64,000 bases of DNA from Xanthomonas sp. F10 (GTDB lineage Bacteria; Pseudomonadota; Gammaproteobacteria; Xanthomonadales; Xanthomonadaceae). A model generated the notes under the pieces. The model searched no databases. It was not told the DNA's origin and saw nothing but the letters and a program-made list of their open reading frames with translations. The stretch is taken from positions 248,001 through 312,000 of the forward strand of contig NZ_JACHNP010000001.1 in the NCBI RefSeq assembly GCF_014206815.1. Reading direction: 5' to 3'. The position numbers and the translations under genes are program-made. Positions 1 through 8,158 of this stretch are shown here, in pieces. Position 1 is the stretch's first letter; each line of letters opens with the position of its first letter.

Positions 1-410
1 CGCACCTGCACCGCGACGCGGGTGAAGCGGTCGCTGCGGTTGTCGGCGGCCAGCGGCGAGCGGTTGCTGATCGCGCAGCTGCGGTTGCCGGGGCTGGCCG
101 TGGCCACTGCGCTTTCCAGGCGCTGCACCAGGCCGGCCGAGGCCAGTTCGGCCGAGGTCTCGCGCAGGAAGCCCGGGCGCGTGGCCAGCTGGCGCTGCGC
201 CTGCTGCAGCCGTTGCGCCACCTGCGGCGCCTGCTGCAACTGCATGCGCACGCGCAGTTCGCGCTGCTGCAGTTCCTGGATCTGCGTATCGACCTCGCGC
301 ATCGGCACGGTCCACCACGGATGCACCAGCACCAGGTAGCCCAGCGCCAGCGCCGCCAGCAGCAGGCCCAGCGCCAGCCAGCGGTCGCGCTTATCGACCT
401 GCACCGGCAT
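1..410 (-). CDS. xpsM: Type II secretion inner-membrane protein M, XpsM/GspM (partial)
   Basis: This is the N-terminal part of GspM; the gene runs off the left edge. GspM is a bitopic inner-membrane protein that pairs with GspL and helps hold the assembly platform together. The start reads [11 protein letters not shown], followed by one hydrophobic segment at about residues 10-29 and then a long Gln/Leu/Arg-rich stretch that looks like a periplasmic coiled coil. This is the GspM layout. The start codon lies inside the 3' end of xpsL, a 20-nt overlap, so the two are probably translationally coupled. Identification rests on topology and on its place after xpsL in the conserved order; GspM sequences are weakly conserved. 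In Xanthomonas xpsN and xpsD would follow, outside this window. Confidence 0.88.
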   Translation of the reverse strand, partial: MPVQVDKRDRWLALGLLLAALALGYLVLVHPWWTVPMREVDTQIQELQQRELRVRMQLQQAPQVAQRLQQAQRQLATRPGFLRETSAELASAGLVQRLESAVATASPGNRSCAISNRSPLAADNRSDRFTRVAVQV

Positions 411-1515
411 CGGCGGCCTCCTTGCGCTTGGTCCCGGCCAGTTCGGCGGTGAGGGTGAAACGGTCGCGGTGGCTGCCCGGGTCGGCCTGCAGCACGCCGG
501 TCAGCGACGGCGTGCGCCACAGCGGCGAGCCTTCCAGGCGCCCGACCAGCGACGAGGCTTCGCTGCTGAGGCCGATCAACTGCAGCTGGTTGCCCTCGAT
601 CGAGAACTTCTCCAGATAGGTGCCCTCCGGCAGGCGCTTGCTCAGTTCGTTCCAGACCTCCACCGAGGCCGGGCGCTCGGCGCGCAACTGATCGAAGAAG
701 GCGGCGCCTTCGACCAGGTCGACCAGTTGCTGGCGCTGCGCGGCGACCCCGCGCGCGCGCTGCGCGCCGCTGTCCACCTGCGTGCGCAGGTGCTCCAGCG
801 CGTCGCGGCGGTTGTCCAGCAGCTGCCAGCCGGCCGCGCACAGCGCCAGCAGTGCGGTGGCGGCGAGGATCGCGTTCCAGCGCCGCATCGGGTCGGCGCG
901 GCGATGACGCTGTTCCTGCGGCAGCAGATTCACCCCCAGCGGCGCGCCATCGCTGCCGGCGACGTCGATGCCGGCCAGGGTCGGGCGCAGCGCGCCGGCA
1001 CTGGCCTGCAGGTCGTCCAGCACGCGGCGCGGGGCCACCACCAGTTCGGCCTCGAGCTGGGCGTCGTCGCGGCGGCCGTCGGCGCGCACGTCGTAGATCA
1101 CCTGGTCGGCCTGGAACGGAGTCTGCCGGTCGATCTCGAACTTCACCACCTCGCGCAGGTGCTCGGCGGCCGCCGTCGGCAACCGCAGCCGCCGTTGCAG
1201 CGCCGCCTCGGCCGGCAGCAGCCACACCCGCGGCAACGCCGCCAGGCGCGGCCCCAGCAGCGCCTCCAGTTCGGCGGGCAGCAGCGGCCACGGCAGCGCC
1301 AGCGGCGCGCCCAGTTCGGACTCGACCTGCCGCGCCAGCATCAGCTGCTCGCCCTCGCGCCACAGCAGCAGCCGCGCCTGCGACCAGCCCAGCTGCAGTT
1401 GCCAGCGCGGCGGCAGCCACGCCATCAGCGAGCGCTGCCACCAGGCCAGCAGCCCGCCCGCACCGGGGGCGATGCGTACGCCAAGTTTGTCCATCGTGTC
1501 GCGCCACGCCGTCAT
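391..1515 (-). CDS. xpsL: Type II secretion protein L, XpsL/GspL
   Basis: The product is 374 residues. GspL connects the cytoplasmic ATPase GspE to the inner-membrane platform and pairs with GspM. The N-terminal ~200 residues look like the cytoplasmic actin-like domain, including a [17 protein letters not shown] stretch shared with PilM-like and GspL proteins. One transmembrane helix lies at about 213-233, and a periplasmic domain of about 140 residues follows, ending near [14 protein letters not shown]. The start at 1515 overlaps the xpsK stop as ATGA. An in-frame ATG seven codons later (MDKLGVRI) is an alternative. The order K-L-M matches every gsp operon. Confidence 0.92.
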   Translation of the reverse strand: MTAWRDTMDKLGVRIAPGAGGLLAWWQRSLMAWLPPRWQLQLGWSQARLLLWREGEQLMLARQVESELGAPLALPWPLLPAELEALLGPRLAALPRVWLLPAEAALQRRLRLPTAAAEHLREVVKFEIDRQTPFQADQVIYDVRADGRRDDAQLEAELVVAPRRVLDDLQASAGALRPTLAGIDVAGSDGAPLGVNLLPQEQRHRRADPMRRWNAILAATALLALCAAGWQLLDNRRDALEHLRTQVDSGAQRARGVAAQRQQLVDLVEGAAFFDQLRAERPASVEVWNELSKRLPEGTYLEKFSIEGNQLQLIGLSSEASSLVGRLEGSPLWRTPSLTGVLQADPGSHRDRFTLTAELAGTKRKEAADAGAGR

Positions 1516-2369
1516 CGCACCGTCGTTCCTTCTTCCCAACGCAACACAGTGTAGGCGGAGCCCGGCAGCGCCGACGAGCCTGGGCGCACCACCGCGCGCA
1601 ACACGCCCTCGCGGCCATTGCCCAGCCGTGCCCGGCTTTCGATGCTGTAGGTGCCGCCCCCGCCCATGCCGACCATGCCGAGCTGGGTCTGGTCGGTGCG
1701 TTCGCGCTGCGCCAGCACCTGCTGCGCGTCCAGGCCGAGCGCGGTCAGCACCGGTCCCGGCGCGAAGTCCGGCGTCGGCCGCGACACCCCGCCGTACAGG
1801 GTCAGGTTGGGCAGCAACCTGGCGTACAGCTCCGGGTCCATGCCCAGCACCAGCTGCAGCTCGGCCAGGCTCTCGAACGGCGCGTCCTTGGCGCCGTAAG
1901 GCAAGCCAGCCGCAGCATAGTCCGGATCCTCGGCGCCGTTGGGCTGGGTCAGGTTGTCCGGATCGCGCCAGTCCACGATCGCCGCGGCGATGCGCTCGGC
2001 GCGCTGCGGATCCTCGCCGACCGCGCGCACCAGCGCCGCCAGCAGCGTGGCATCGGCCATGTTCAGATCGACCTTGCCGCTCTCGTCGGTGACGCGCAGG
2101 TCGACGGTGGCGCCTTCGTACTGCCAGCGGTAGCGCCGGCCGTCGGCACGCCAGCCCGGCTGCGTGGGCGTGCCGGCGAGCCGGGTCAGCGCGTATTCCA
2201 GGCCGGCGCGCGCGCGCTCCTGCGCCTCGGCGCCGTCGCCCAGCACCTTGCCCTGCAGGTTCTCGGTGCGCGCGGTCAGCGCGAAGGCGCCGATCAACGC
2301 GGTCAGCAGCGCGATCAGCCACAGCACCAGCACCAGCGCGGCGCCGCGGTCGCGACGCGACGCGCTCAT
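1512..2369 (-). CDS. xpsK: Type II secretion minor pseudopilin K, XpsK/GspK
   Basis: The product is 285 residues. GspK is the large pseudopilin that caps the pseudopilus tip together with GspI and GspJ. The N-terminus MSASRRDRG is followed by a hydrophobic helix [16 protein letters not shown], so prepilin peptidase should cut after Gly9. Position +5 of the mature protein is Leu, not the Glu found in other pseudopilins, which is the family hallmark of GspK. The rest contains the Asp/Asn-rich [16 protein letters not shown] region and DWRDPDN, typical of the GspK alpha-helical insert. It overlaps xpsJ and xpsL by ATGA junctions, indicating a tightly coupled operon. Confidence 0.95.
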   Translation of the reverse strand: MSASRRDRGAALVLVLWLIALLTALIGAFALTARTENLQGKVLGDGAEAQERARAGLEYALTRLAGTPTQPGWRADGRRYRWQYEGATVDLRVTDESGKVDLNMADATLLAALVRAVGEDPQRAERIAAAIVDWRDPDNLTQPNGAEDPDYAAAGLPYGAKDAPFESLAELQLVLGMDPELYARLLPNLTLYGGVSRPTPDFAPGPVLTALGLDAQQVLAQRERTDQTQLGMVGMGGGGTYSIESRARLGNGREGVLRAVVRPGSSALPGSAYTVLRWEEGTTVR

Positions 2370-3019
2370 TGCCGCATCTCCGCGCCGCCGGCCTGGCGCA
2401 GCGCCACCACCAGCGGCGGCCACGCGGTGCCGTCGCCGCTGCGCAATTCGATCGAGACCAGCAGCGGCAGCGTGTCGGTGCGTTCCCAGCGTTCCTGCCA
2501 GGGGCCGATGGTGCCGCGCTCCGGGTCCAGGCCGCGGTAGCGGAAGCGCACCTCGCGCAGGTCGCGCGCCAGCGGCTCGGGCGGGCGCGGCGGCGTCTCG
2601 GCCAGTTGCTTGCCGGCCTGCACCTGCACCAGCGCGATCGCCAGTTGTCGATGGTCGCCCTCGCCGCTGACCCGCAGGTCGTGCAGGTAGGGGCCGCCGC
2701 GGCCGAGGTAGTCGGGCAGATCGGCCACGAACTGCATGCGCTGCGGTTCGCCGACGAAGCGCACCGGCTGCAGGGTCTGCGTGTCGATGTCCAGCGGCAG
2801 CGACTGCGCGCCGCTCAGGCGGCGGCGCAGGAAACCCTCGACCGCGCGCATGCGTTCGCTGCGCCCGGCGATCGCCTCGCCGCGGCCGCTGATCGCCATC
2901 GCCGAGCGCAGCGTGGCGAAGGCCAGGGTCAGGCCGCCGACCAGCAACACCGTGGCCAGCAGCACTTCGATCAGGGTGAAGCCGCGCGCGGTGGCGCGGC
3001 GCGGCGCACGCCGGGTCAT
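2366..3019 (-). CDS. xpsJ: Type II secretion minor pseudopilin J, XpsJ/GspJ
   Basis: The product is 217 residues. It is a pseudopilus tip-complex subunit. The leader [13 protein letters not shown] precedes [16 protein letters not shown], with the prepilin peptidase site between Gly and Phe and the conserved Glu at +5. The length fits GspJ, which is longer than GspH and GspI. The C-terminal part has short aromatic beta-strand segments ([20 protein letters not shown]) typical of minor pseudopilin globular domains. Its start overlaps the xpsI stop and its stop overlaps the xpsK start (ATGA in both cases). No separate promoter is visible. Confidence 0.94.
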   Translation of the reverse strand: MTRRAPRRATARGFTLIEVLLATVLLVGGLTLAFATLRSAMAISGRGEAIAGRSERMRAVEGFLRRRLSGAQSLPLDIDTQTLQPVRFVGEPQRMQFVADLPDYLGRGGPYLHDLRVSGEGDHRQLAIALVQVQAGKQLAETPPRPPEPLARDLREVRFRYRGLDPERGTIGPWQERWERTDTLPLLVSIELRSGDGTAWPPLVVALRQAGGAEMRQ

Positions 3020-3432
3020 TGCGGCACCCCGGCGGCCTGCGGCGCGACCAGGCGCAGCGTCTTCCACTGCAGCGCCTGCGCCGGCGCATCGCCCCAGCGC
3101 ACCTGCAGGGTCAGTTGCAGCAAGGTCGGCGCGCCGGGCACCACCGCGGCATCGGGCGGCCGCCGCGGGTCCGCGTAGGGCGCCACGTCCAGGGTCCAGC
3201 GGTAGTGGCCCTGGTCCAGGGTGCCCTGGCTGCGTCCCGGCTGCAGCGGCTGCTCCACGCCCTGCGCGGCCAGCAATGACTGCGCATACAGGGCGGCGCG
3301 GCTTAACTGGTCGGCACGCTGCACTTGGCGCGCCGCGCCGGACAGCGAACCGAGCAGCAGGGTCAGCGCCAGCGCCAGCAAGGCGAACGCCACGATCACC
3401 TCGATCAGGGTGTAGCCGCGCTGACGGTTCAT
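3016..3432 (-). CDS. xpsI: Type II secretion minor pseudopilin I, XpsI/GspI
   Basis: The product is 138 residues. GspI is thought to start assembly of the pseudopilus tip with J and K. The leader MNRQRG is followed by [20 protein letters not shown], giving a canonical prepilin peptidase site with Glu at +5. The small globular domain contains the short motif [11 protein letters not shown] and, near the end, [10 protein letters not shown], as in other GspI proteins. The start is fixed by an ATGA overlap with xpsH. Confidence 0.94.
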   Translation of the reverse strand: MNRQRGYTLIEVIVAFALLALALTLLLGSLSGAARQVQRADQLSRAALYAQSLLAAQGVEQPLQPGRSQGTLDQGHYRWTLDVAPYADPRRPPDAAVVPGAPTLLQLTLQVRWGDAPAQALQWKTLRLVAPQAAGVPQ

Positions 3433-3947
3433 GGCGCCGCCTGCTCCGGCGCACGCCCCACCGTGACCTCGCCGGTCAGCCAGGTCACGTCGATGCGCCA
3501 GCGCGCCTGCCGCGCCTGCAGCTCGATGCGCCCGCCGGTGGACGCGCCGTCCTCGAAGAACTGGATCGCGCCCTCGCCGTCGCGGCGCTGCGCCTGGCGT
3601 GCGCCGGTGAAGCGGATCGTCAGCGACGGCGGAATCTCGCCGTGGCGGCCGTTGGGCGCCTGCCAGCGGTGCGCCTGCGGGTCGATCAGGAAGCGCTGCG
3701 GCTGGCCGCTGGCGATCGCCTGGGTGCGGGTGTAGCGCAGTTGCGACGCGATCTCCTTGGCCGCCGAGCGCAGGCGCATGCCGTCGATGCCGCCGGTCAG
3801 CACCGAGGCCGCCAACAGCGCGGCGATCGCGATCAGGCCCACCACCAGCAGCATCTCCAGCAGCGACACGCCGCGCATGCGCGCACGCGCCGCCGGCACG
3901 CACGCCGGCGCGCCGAAGCGCAGCGCGCCGGCAGGGGCCCGGATCAC
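3429..3947 (-). CDS. xpsH: Type II secretion pseudopilin H, XpsH/GspH
   Basis: GspH is a pseudopilin of the upper pseudopilus. As given, the frame starts with GTG nine nucleotides after the xpsG stop and gives 172 residues with a 26-residue leader. An internal ATG at 3878 gives a 149-residue product with the very short leader MRG. Neither has a good ribosome-binding site. Both give the same mature protein, because the prepilin peptidase motif MRG/VSLLEMLLVVGLIAI, with Glu at +5, lies right after the internal ATG. The globular part contains AKEIASQLRYTRTQAIASGQ, a helix typical of GspH/FimT proteins. The function call is firm; the start is not. Confidence 0.9.
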   Translation of the reverse strand: MIRAPAGALRFGAPACVPAARARMRGVSLLEMLLVVGLIAIAALLAASVLTGGIDGMRLRSAAKEIASQLRYTRTQAIASGQPQRFLIDPQAHRWQAPNGRHGEIPPSLTIRFTGARQAQRRDGEGAIQFFEDGASTGGRIELQARQARWRIDVTWLTGEVTVGRAPEQAAP

Positions 3948-3956
3948 GGCGCCGGA

Positions 3957-4394
3957 TCACTCGTACTTGATGTCGGCGTCGTAACTGCTGCCGCCGGGCT
4001 GGCCATCCTTGCCCAGGCTGATCAGGTCGAACGGACGGCCTTCGCCGGGCACCTTGTATTCGATCGGGTGGCCCCAGGGGTCGTTCAGTTCGGCGGGCTT
4101 GGCGTAGGGGCCGAGCCAGCCGCTGACGCCGCCCGGCGCGGTGACCAGGTCGTCGAGCTTGGACGGCAGCTTGCCGGTATCGAGCTGGTAGTTGTCGACC
4201 TTGCCGGCCAGGGTCTGGATCTGCGACTTGGCCAGGTTGGCCTTGCCGCGGTCGGCGCCGCCGAGCACGCGGCTGCCGACCAGGGTCAGCACCGCGCCGA
4301 TCAGCACGATGACGATGATGATTTCCAGCAGGCTCATGCCCGCCTGGCGTGCGGCGGACGGGGAACGGGTCAGGGAGCGGCGGAGAGTGCGCAT
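3957..4394 (-). CDS. xpsG: Type II secretion major pseudopilin G, XpsG/GspG
   Basis: The product is 145 residues. GspG is the main subunit of the periplasmic pseudopilus that pushes folded exoproteins through the outer-membrane secretin. The 19-residue leader ends in RQAG, followed by MSLLEIIIVIVLIGAVL (cleavage after Gly, Glu at +5). The C-terminal part has the family features: YQLDTGKLPSKLDDLV, WGPYAKPAELNDPWG-like segments and a GKDGQPGGSSYDADI calcium-site region. A good ribosome-binding site (AAGGAT) precedes the ATG. It is separated from xpsF by about 420 nt holding palindromic repeats, the only large gap in the operon. Confidence 0.97.
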   Translation of the reverse strand: MRTLRRSLTRSPSAARQAGMSLLEIIIVIVLIGAVLTLVGSRVLGGADRGKANLAKSQIQTLAGKVDNYQLDTGKLPSKLDDLVTAPGGVSGWLGPYAKPAELNDPWGHPIEYKVPGEGRPFDLISLGKDGQPGGSSYDADIKYE

Positions 4395-4811
4395 TGCATC
4401 GGATCCTTGCGGTGGAAGACCTATGTAGCCGAACACGGTGACGATGGCAGCCGGTGCCGGCCGGCGGTACAGCGGCGCGTCACGCACGCCGTCACACCTG
4501 CCGCCGGAGGATCCGCGCCGCGCGCACGCACGGCCGCGGCCGGCGCGCGCGGCGCCGCTGGCAATGGGACAGAGGCGGCGGCCGAAGGTTCCCGCACGGG
4601 AACGCGCGGCGTCACAGTCCGCGGCAGTCGCCTGAGGCCCGGCCAAGGCCGGGCGTTCGGCGCCACATGCGCCATGGCGCGGTGCCCGGACGTGTCAGGC
4701 GAGGCCGCGGCCATCCATGGCGTCGCATTGCCGGCTCCGGATAGACCGGCCCGGCCATCCATGGCCGGGCGTTCGGCCATGCGCGAACCTGCGGTTCGCA
4801 AGCGCATGGCC
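4395..4811. repeat. xpsF-xpsG spacer with two hairpin repeats
   Basis: This 417-nt stretch interrupts an otherwise tightly packed operon. It holds two related palindromes: GGCCCGGCCAAGGCCGGGC at about 4637 and CCCGGCCATCCATGGCCGGG at about 4750. Each is followed by GTTCGGC. More CCATGG-centred inverted repeats lie between them. No reading frame here resembles a protein. On the transcribed minus strand these would form stable RNA hairpins between xpsF and xpsG. They could limit read-through or protect the xpsG 5' end, so that the major pseudopilin is made in larger amounts. That role is inference. Confidence 0.6.
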
Positions 4812-6026
4812 TCACCCAATCGCATTGGTGAGGTCGTAGAGGGGGACGAGGACGGAGATGATCACCAGGCCGACCACCGAGGCCAGGACCAGGGTGATCG
4901 CCGGCACCATCGCCGCCAGCAGGCGGTCGATGGCCTGTGCGGTCTCCTGTTCGAAGGTGTCGGCGGTCTTCAGCAGCATGATGTCGAGCGCGCCCGATTC
5001 CTCGCCGACCTGGATCATCTGCAGCGCCAGGCGCGGGAAGCGCTTGCCCTTGGACAGCGAGGCCGACAGGCCGTGGCCGTTCTTGACGTCGTCCGCGGCG
5101 GCGCCGACGTCGGCGGTCAGCGCCAGGTTCGACAGCACGTTGCGGGAGATGCCCAGCGCCGCCAGCAGCGGCACGCCGTTGCGCAGCAAGGTGCCGAGCG
5201 TGCGGGTCAGGCGTGCGGTCTCCAGCCGCGAAATCAGCACGCCGACGAAGCGCTGGCGCAGCAGCCAGGCGTCGAAGCGGGCACGGAAGGCGGGATCGCG
5301 GCGCTTGCGATCCACCGCCAGGATGGTCACGCCCGGCACCACCAGCAGCACGATCCACCAGTCGCGCACGAACAGGCCCACGCTCAGCACCACCTGGGTG
5401 AACCACGGCAGGGCCACGTCCAGGCTCTCGTACATCTGCGCGAACTGCGGCACCACGTAGCCGAGCAGGAACAGCAGCGCGCAGCCGACCACGCTGACCA
5501 GGATCGCCGGGTAGATCAGCGCGTTGATCACCCGCCCGCGCAACTCGCGGCTGCGCTCCAGGTACTCGGCCAGGCGTTGCAGGGTGTCGTGCAGGCTGCC
5601 GCCGGCCTCGCCGGCGCGCACCATGTTGATGTACAGGCGCGAGAACAACCCGTGCTGGCGCTCCAGGGCGGTGGACAGCGGCGCGCCGCCGCGAACCGCA
5701 TCGCGGATGTCGCCGACGGTACGCTTGGAGCGCTCGTCCTCGGGCAGCTCGAGCAGGATCGACAGCGCGCGATCCAGCGGCTGACCAGCGCCTAGCAGGG
5801 TCGCCAGCTGCTGGGTGAACTGCACCAGCGCCGCGCCGTCGAACGGCTTGGGCCGGAACAGCCCGCGCAGCGAGGTGCCGCCGCCCTCGGCGGCCAGCCT
5901 GGCCTGCATCGGCATGTGCCCCTGCTCCTGCAGGCGCAGCGCCACTTCCGCTTCGCTGGCGGCTTCCATCTGCCCTTCCAGGATCTCGCCGTGCGAGTCC
6001 AGGGCCTTGTAGCGATAGAGCGGCAT
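4812..6026 (-). CDS. xpsF: Type II secretion inner-membrane platform protein F, XpsF/GspF
   Basis: The product is 404 residues, the usual GspF length. GspF is the polytopic inner-membrane platform protein that contacts the GspE ATPase. The start MPLYRYKALDSHGEILEG is the classic GspF N-terminus. Two copies of the cytoplasmic T2SSF domain are visible (about 70-190 and 270-395), each followed by hydrophobic segments: INALIYPAILVSVVGCALLF near 170-190 and PAITLVLASVVGLVIISVLV near the C-terminus. An upstream in-frame extension exists, but it would be encoded by a GGGACCC repeat and is rejected. Confidence 0.97.
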   Translation of the reverse strand: MPLYRYKALDSHGEILEGQMEAASEAEVALRLQEQGHMPMQARLAAEGGGTSLRGLFRPKPFDGAALVQFTQQLATLLGAGQPLDRALSILLELPEDERSKRTVGDIRDAVRGGAPLSTALERQHGLFSRLYINMVRAGEAGGSLHDTLQRLAEYLERSRELRGRVINALIYPAILVSVVGCALLFLLGYVVPQFAQMYESLDVALPWFTQVVLSVGLFVRDWWIVLLVVPGVTILAVDRKRRDPAFRARFDAWLLRQRFVGVLISRLETARLTRTLGTLLRNGVPLLAALGISRNVLSNLALTADVGAAADDVKNGHGLSASLSKGKRFPRLALQMIQVGEESGALDIMLLKTADTFEQETAQAIDRLLAAMVPAITLVLASVVGLVIISVLVPLYDLTNAIG

Positions 6027-6033
6027 CAGGTGC

Positions 6034-6063
6034 GGGACCCGGGACCCGGGACTCGGGACCCGG
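6034..6063. repeat. Family A repeat (GGGACCC units), xpsE-xpsF gap
   Basis: Four near-tandem copies of GGGACCC/GGGACTC lie just upstream of the xpsF start codon. The same unit recurs at 26221-26323 (inside purL), 28120-28280 (purL-dsbC gap) and 37527-37553 (inside valS). Here only one arm is obvious, so this copy may be a truncated form of the two-armed element. Confidence 0.8.
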
Positions 6064-6147
6064 AAAACAGCAATGACGCATCGCGCGCGCACCGGCGCAA
6101 AGCGGCGAGCGAGCGGCAGGGTGCGACGAACCTGCGCGACAGCGACA

Positions 6148-7878
6148 TCAGGTTTCCTCCGTCACGCGCAGCACTTCCTCGATCGTGGTCTGGCCGCTGA
6201 GCGCCTTGGCCAGGCCGTCCTCGTACATGGTGCGCATGCCGGCCTCGCGCGCCAGTTGCTCGATCTCACCCATGCCGGCGTGGCGCATCACCGCACGCCG
6301 CAGCACGTCGTTCATCACCAGGAATTCCATGATGGTGGTGCGGCCCACGTAGCCGGTCGGCGCGATCGCCGAAGGCCGCGGGCGGTACAGGAAAATCTCG
6401 CCTTCCGGCTGCAGCCGGCGCAGTTCGAACTTCTCGATCTCCTCCGGCGAAGCCGCATAACGCTCGGCATGGGTCGGCTCCAGCCGCCGCACCAGGCGCT
6501 GGGCGAGGATACCGTTGATGGTGGAGGTCAGCAGGTAGTCTTCCACGCCCATGTCGAGCAGGCGGGTGATGCCGCCGGCGGCGTTGTTGGTGTGCAGGGT
6601 GGACAGCACCAGGTGGCCGGTCAGCGCGGACTGGATGGCGATGCGCGCCGTCTCCAGGTCGCGCATTTCGCCGATCATGATGATGTCCGGGTCCTGGCGC
6701 ACGATGCTGCGCAGCGCATGCGAGAAATCCAGGCCGATCTGCGGCTTGGCCTGGATCTGGTTGATGCCCTCGATCTGGTATTCGACCGGATCCTCAACGG
6801 TGATGATCTTGACGTCGGCGGTGTTGAGCTGGCTCAGCGCGGTGTACAGCGTGGTGGTCTTGCCCGAGCCGGTGGGGCCGGTGACCAGCAGGATGCCGTG
6901 CGGCTGCTCCAGCACCTTGCGGAACTGCGGCAGGAACGCGTCGGTGAAGCCGAGCCGATGGAAGTCGAACACCACGGTCTCGCGGTCGAGCAGACGCATC
7001 ACCACGCTCTCGCCGTGCGCGGTGGGCACGGTGCTCACGCGCAGGTCCAGCTCCTTGCCCTGCACCCGCAGCATGATGCGGCCGTCCTGCGGCAGGCGGC
7101 GCTCGGCGATGTTGAGCTTGGCCATGATCTTGACGCGGCTGATCACCGCCGCGGTCAGGTTGGCCGGCGGGCTCTCGCCGTCGATCAGCACGCCGTCGAC
7201 GCGGTAGCGCACTTTCAGCCGGCTCTCGAACGGCTCGATGTGGATATCCGAGGCGCGCAGTTCCACCGCGCGCTGGATCACCAGGTTGACCAGGCGGATC
7301 ACCGGCGCCTCGGAAGCCAGGTCGCGCAGGTGCTCGATGTCGTCGGCGGCGACGCTGTCGCCGTCGGCGGTTTCCACGATCGCGCCCATCGCGCTGCGGC
7401 CCTGGCCGAACCAGCGCTCGATCAGGTCGTCGATCTCCGAGCGCAGGCCGACCCGCGGCAGCACCTGCAGGCCGGTGGCCAGGCGCACCGCGTCGGCGGC
7501 ATAGGCATCGTGCGGATCGGCCATCCACAGTTCCAGCACCCCGTCGTGTTCGCCCAGCGGGCACACATGGAATTGCTTGAGGAAGCGCAGCGACAGCGGC
7601 TGCGCCTCGGGCAGGCTCTCCGGCGCGGTCGCCGGCAACTGCTTGGCGTCGAGCAGCGGCAGGCCCAGGACCTCGGCGCTGAGTTCGGCATGGTCGCGCT
7701 CGGAGACCAGGCCCAGGCGCGCCAGCAGCGCCAGCAGGCCGCCGCCGGACTCGCGCTGCAGTTGCCGCGCGCGCGCCAGGTCGCCGTCCTTGAGCCGGCC
7801 CTTGGCCAGCAGCGCCGCGATGATGCGGCTTTCGGGCGTCTCCACGGCGACGGCAGTGTCCTTCACGAGCGCATTCAC
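6148..7878 (-). CDS. xpsE: Type II secretion ATPase E, XpsE/GspE
   Basis: The product is a 576-residue cytoplasmic hexameric ATPase that powers the pseudopilus. N-terminal N1/N2 domains (~1-170) bind GspL. The ATPase core shows the N2E-type ASDIHIEPFE, Walker A GPTGSGKTTT, the Asp box around ITVEDPVEYQ, Walker B DPDIIMIGEMRD and the His box HLVLSTLHTN. The start is GTG at 7878 with a strong ribosome-binding site (GGGAGGGA) at good spacing. The region after QRLVRRLEP, where most GspE proteins carry a CxxC...CxxC zinc motif, has no cysteine. The whole protein contains a single Cys, in FHVCPLG. It is the first gene of the operon visible here. Confidence 0.97.
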   Translation of the reverse strand: MNALVKDTAVAVETPESRIIAALLAKGRLKDGDLARARQLQRESGGGLLALLARLGLVSERDHAELSAEVLGLPLLDAKQLPATAPESLPEAQPLSLRFLKQFHVCPLGEHDGVLELWMADPHDAYAADAVRLATGLQVLPRVGLRSEIDDLIERWFGQGRSAMGAIVETADGDSVAADDIEHLRDLASEAPVIRLVNLVIQRAVELRASDIHIEPFESRLKVRYRVDGVLIDGESPPANLTAAVISRVKIMAKLNIAERRLPQDGRIMLRVQGKELDLRVSTVPTAHGESVVMRLLDRETVVFDFHRLGFTDAFLPQFRKVLEQPHGILLVTGPTGSGKTTTLYTALSQLNTADVKIITVEDPVEYQIEGINQIQAKPQIGLDFSHALRSIVRQDPDIIMIGEMRDLETARIAIQSALTGHLVLSTLHTNNAAGGITRLLDMGVEDYLLTSTINGILAQRLVRRLEPTHAERYAASPEEIEKFELRRLQPEGEIFLYRPRPSAIAPTGYVGRTTIMEFLVMNDVLRRAVMRHAGMGEIEQLAREAGMRTMYEDGLAKALSGQTTIEEVLRVTEET

Positions 7879-8096
7879 GCGATCCCTCCCAGATGACCGT
7901 GCGACTTTAGCAGTTCGGCATGACCCGACGCCGAATCCGGCGCGCTCCCCCGTCGCTGTCTACCGAGAGGCAGGGGTGCCGGCACCGGCAGGCCCGCGGC
8001 GGTCATCTGCCTGACATCCTCGCAGGCGATGGTGACCTGTTAAGACGCGCCCACGCCCGCCGCACGGCGGGCCGGCACGGCGCTGTCCCCAGACGC

Positions 8097-8124
8097 AGGA
8101 AACCCGGCCGGAGCCGGGTTTCCT
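8097..8124 (-). terminator. Hairpin downstream of the subtilase gene
   Basis: A perfect 12-bp stem (AGGAAACCCGGC with its complement GCCGGGTTTCCT) and a 4-nt loop lie about 35 nt past the stop codon of the minus-strand protease gene. There is no T-run on either side. It may act as a terminator or as a 3'-end stabiliser. Confidence 0.55.
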
Positions 8125-8158
8125 GGGACGACATGGCGCCTCCCTGCGCCGCGTGCGC

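Noticed and set aside
2736-5795. A 1019-codon plus-strand frame across the T2SS operon
   Set aside because: It runs antisense across several well-identified gsp genes. Its His/Arg/Gln-rich translation is typical of shadow frames in G+C-rich DNA.
6027-6092. N-terminal extension of XpsF
   Set aside because: The extra 22 residues would be encoded by the GGGACCC repeat; the family start MPLYRYKALD lies downstream.
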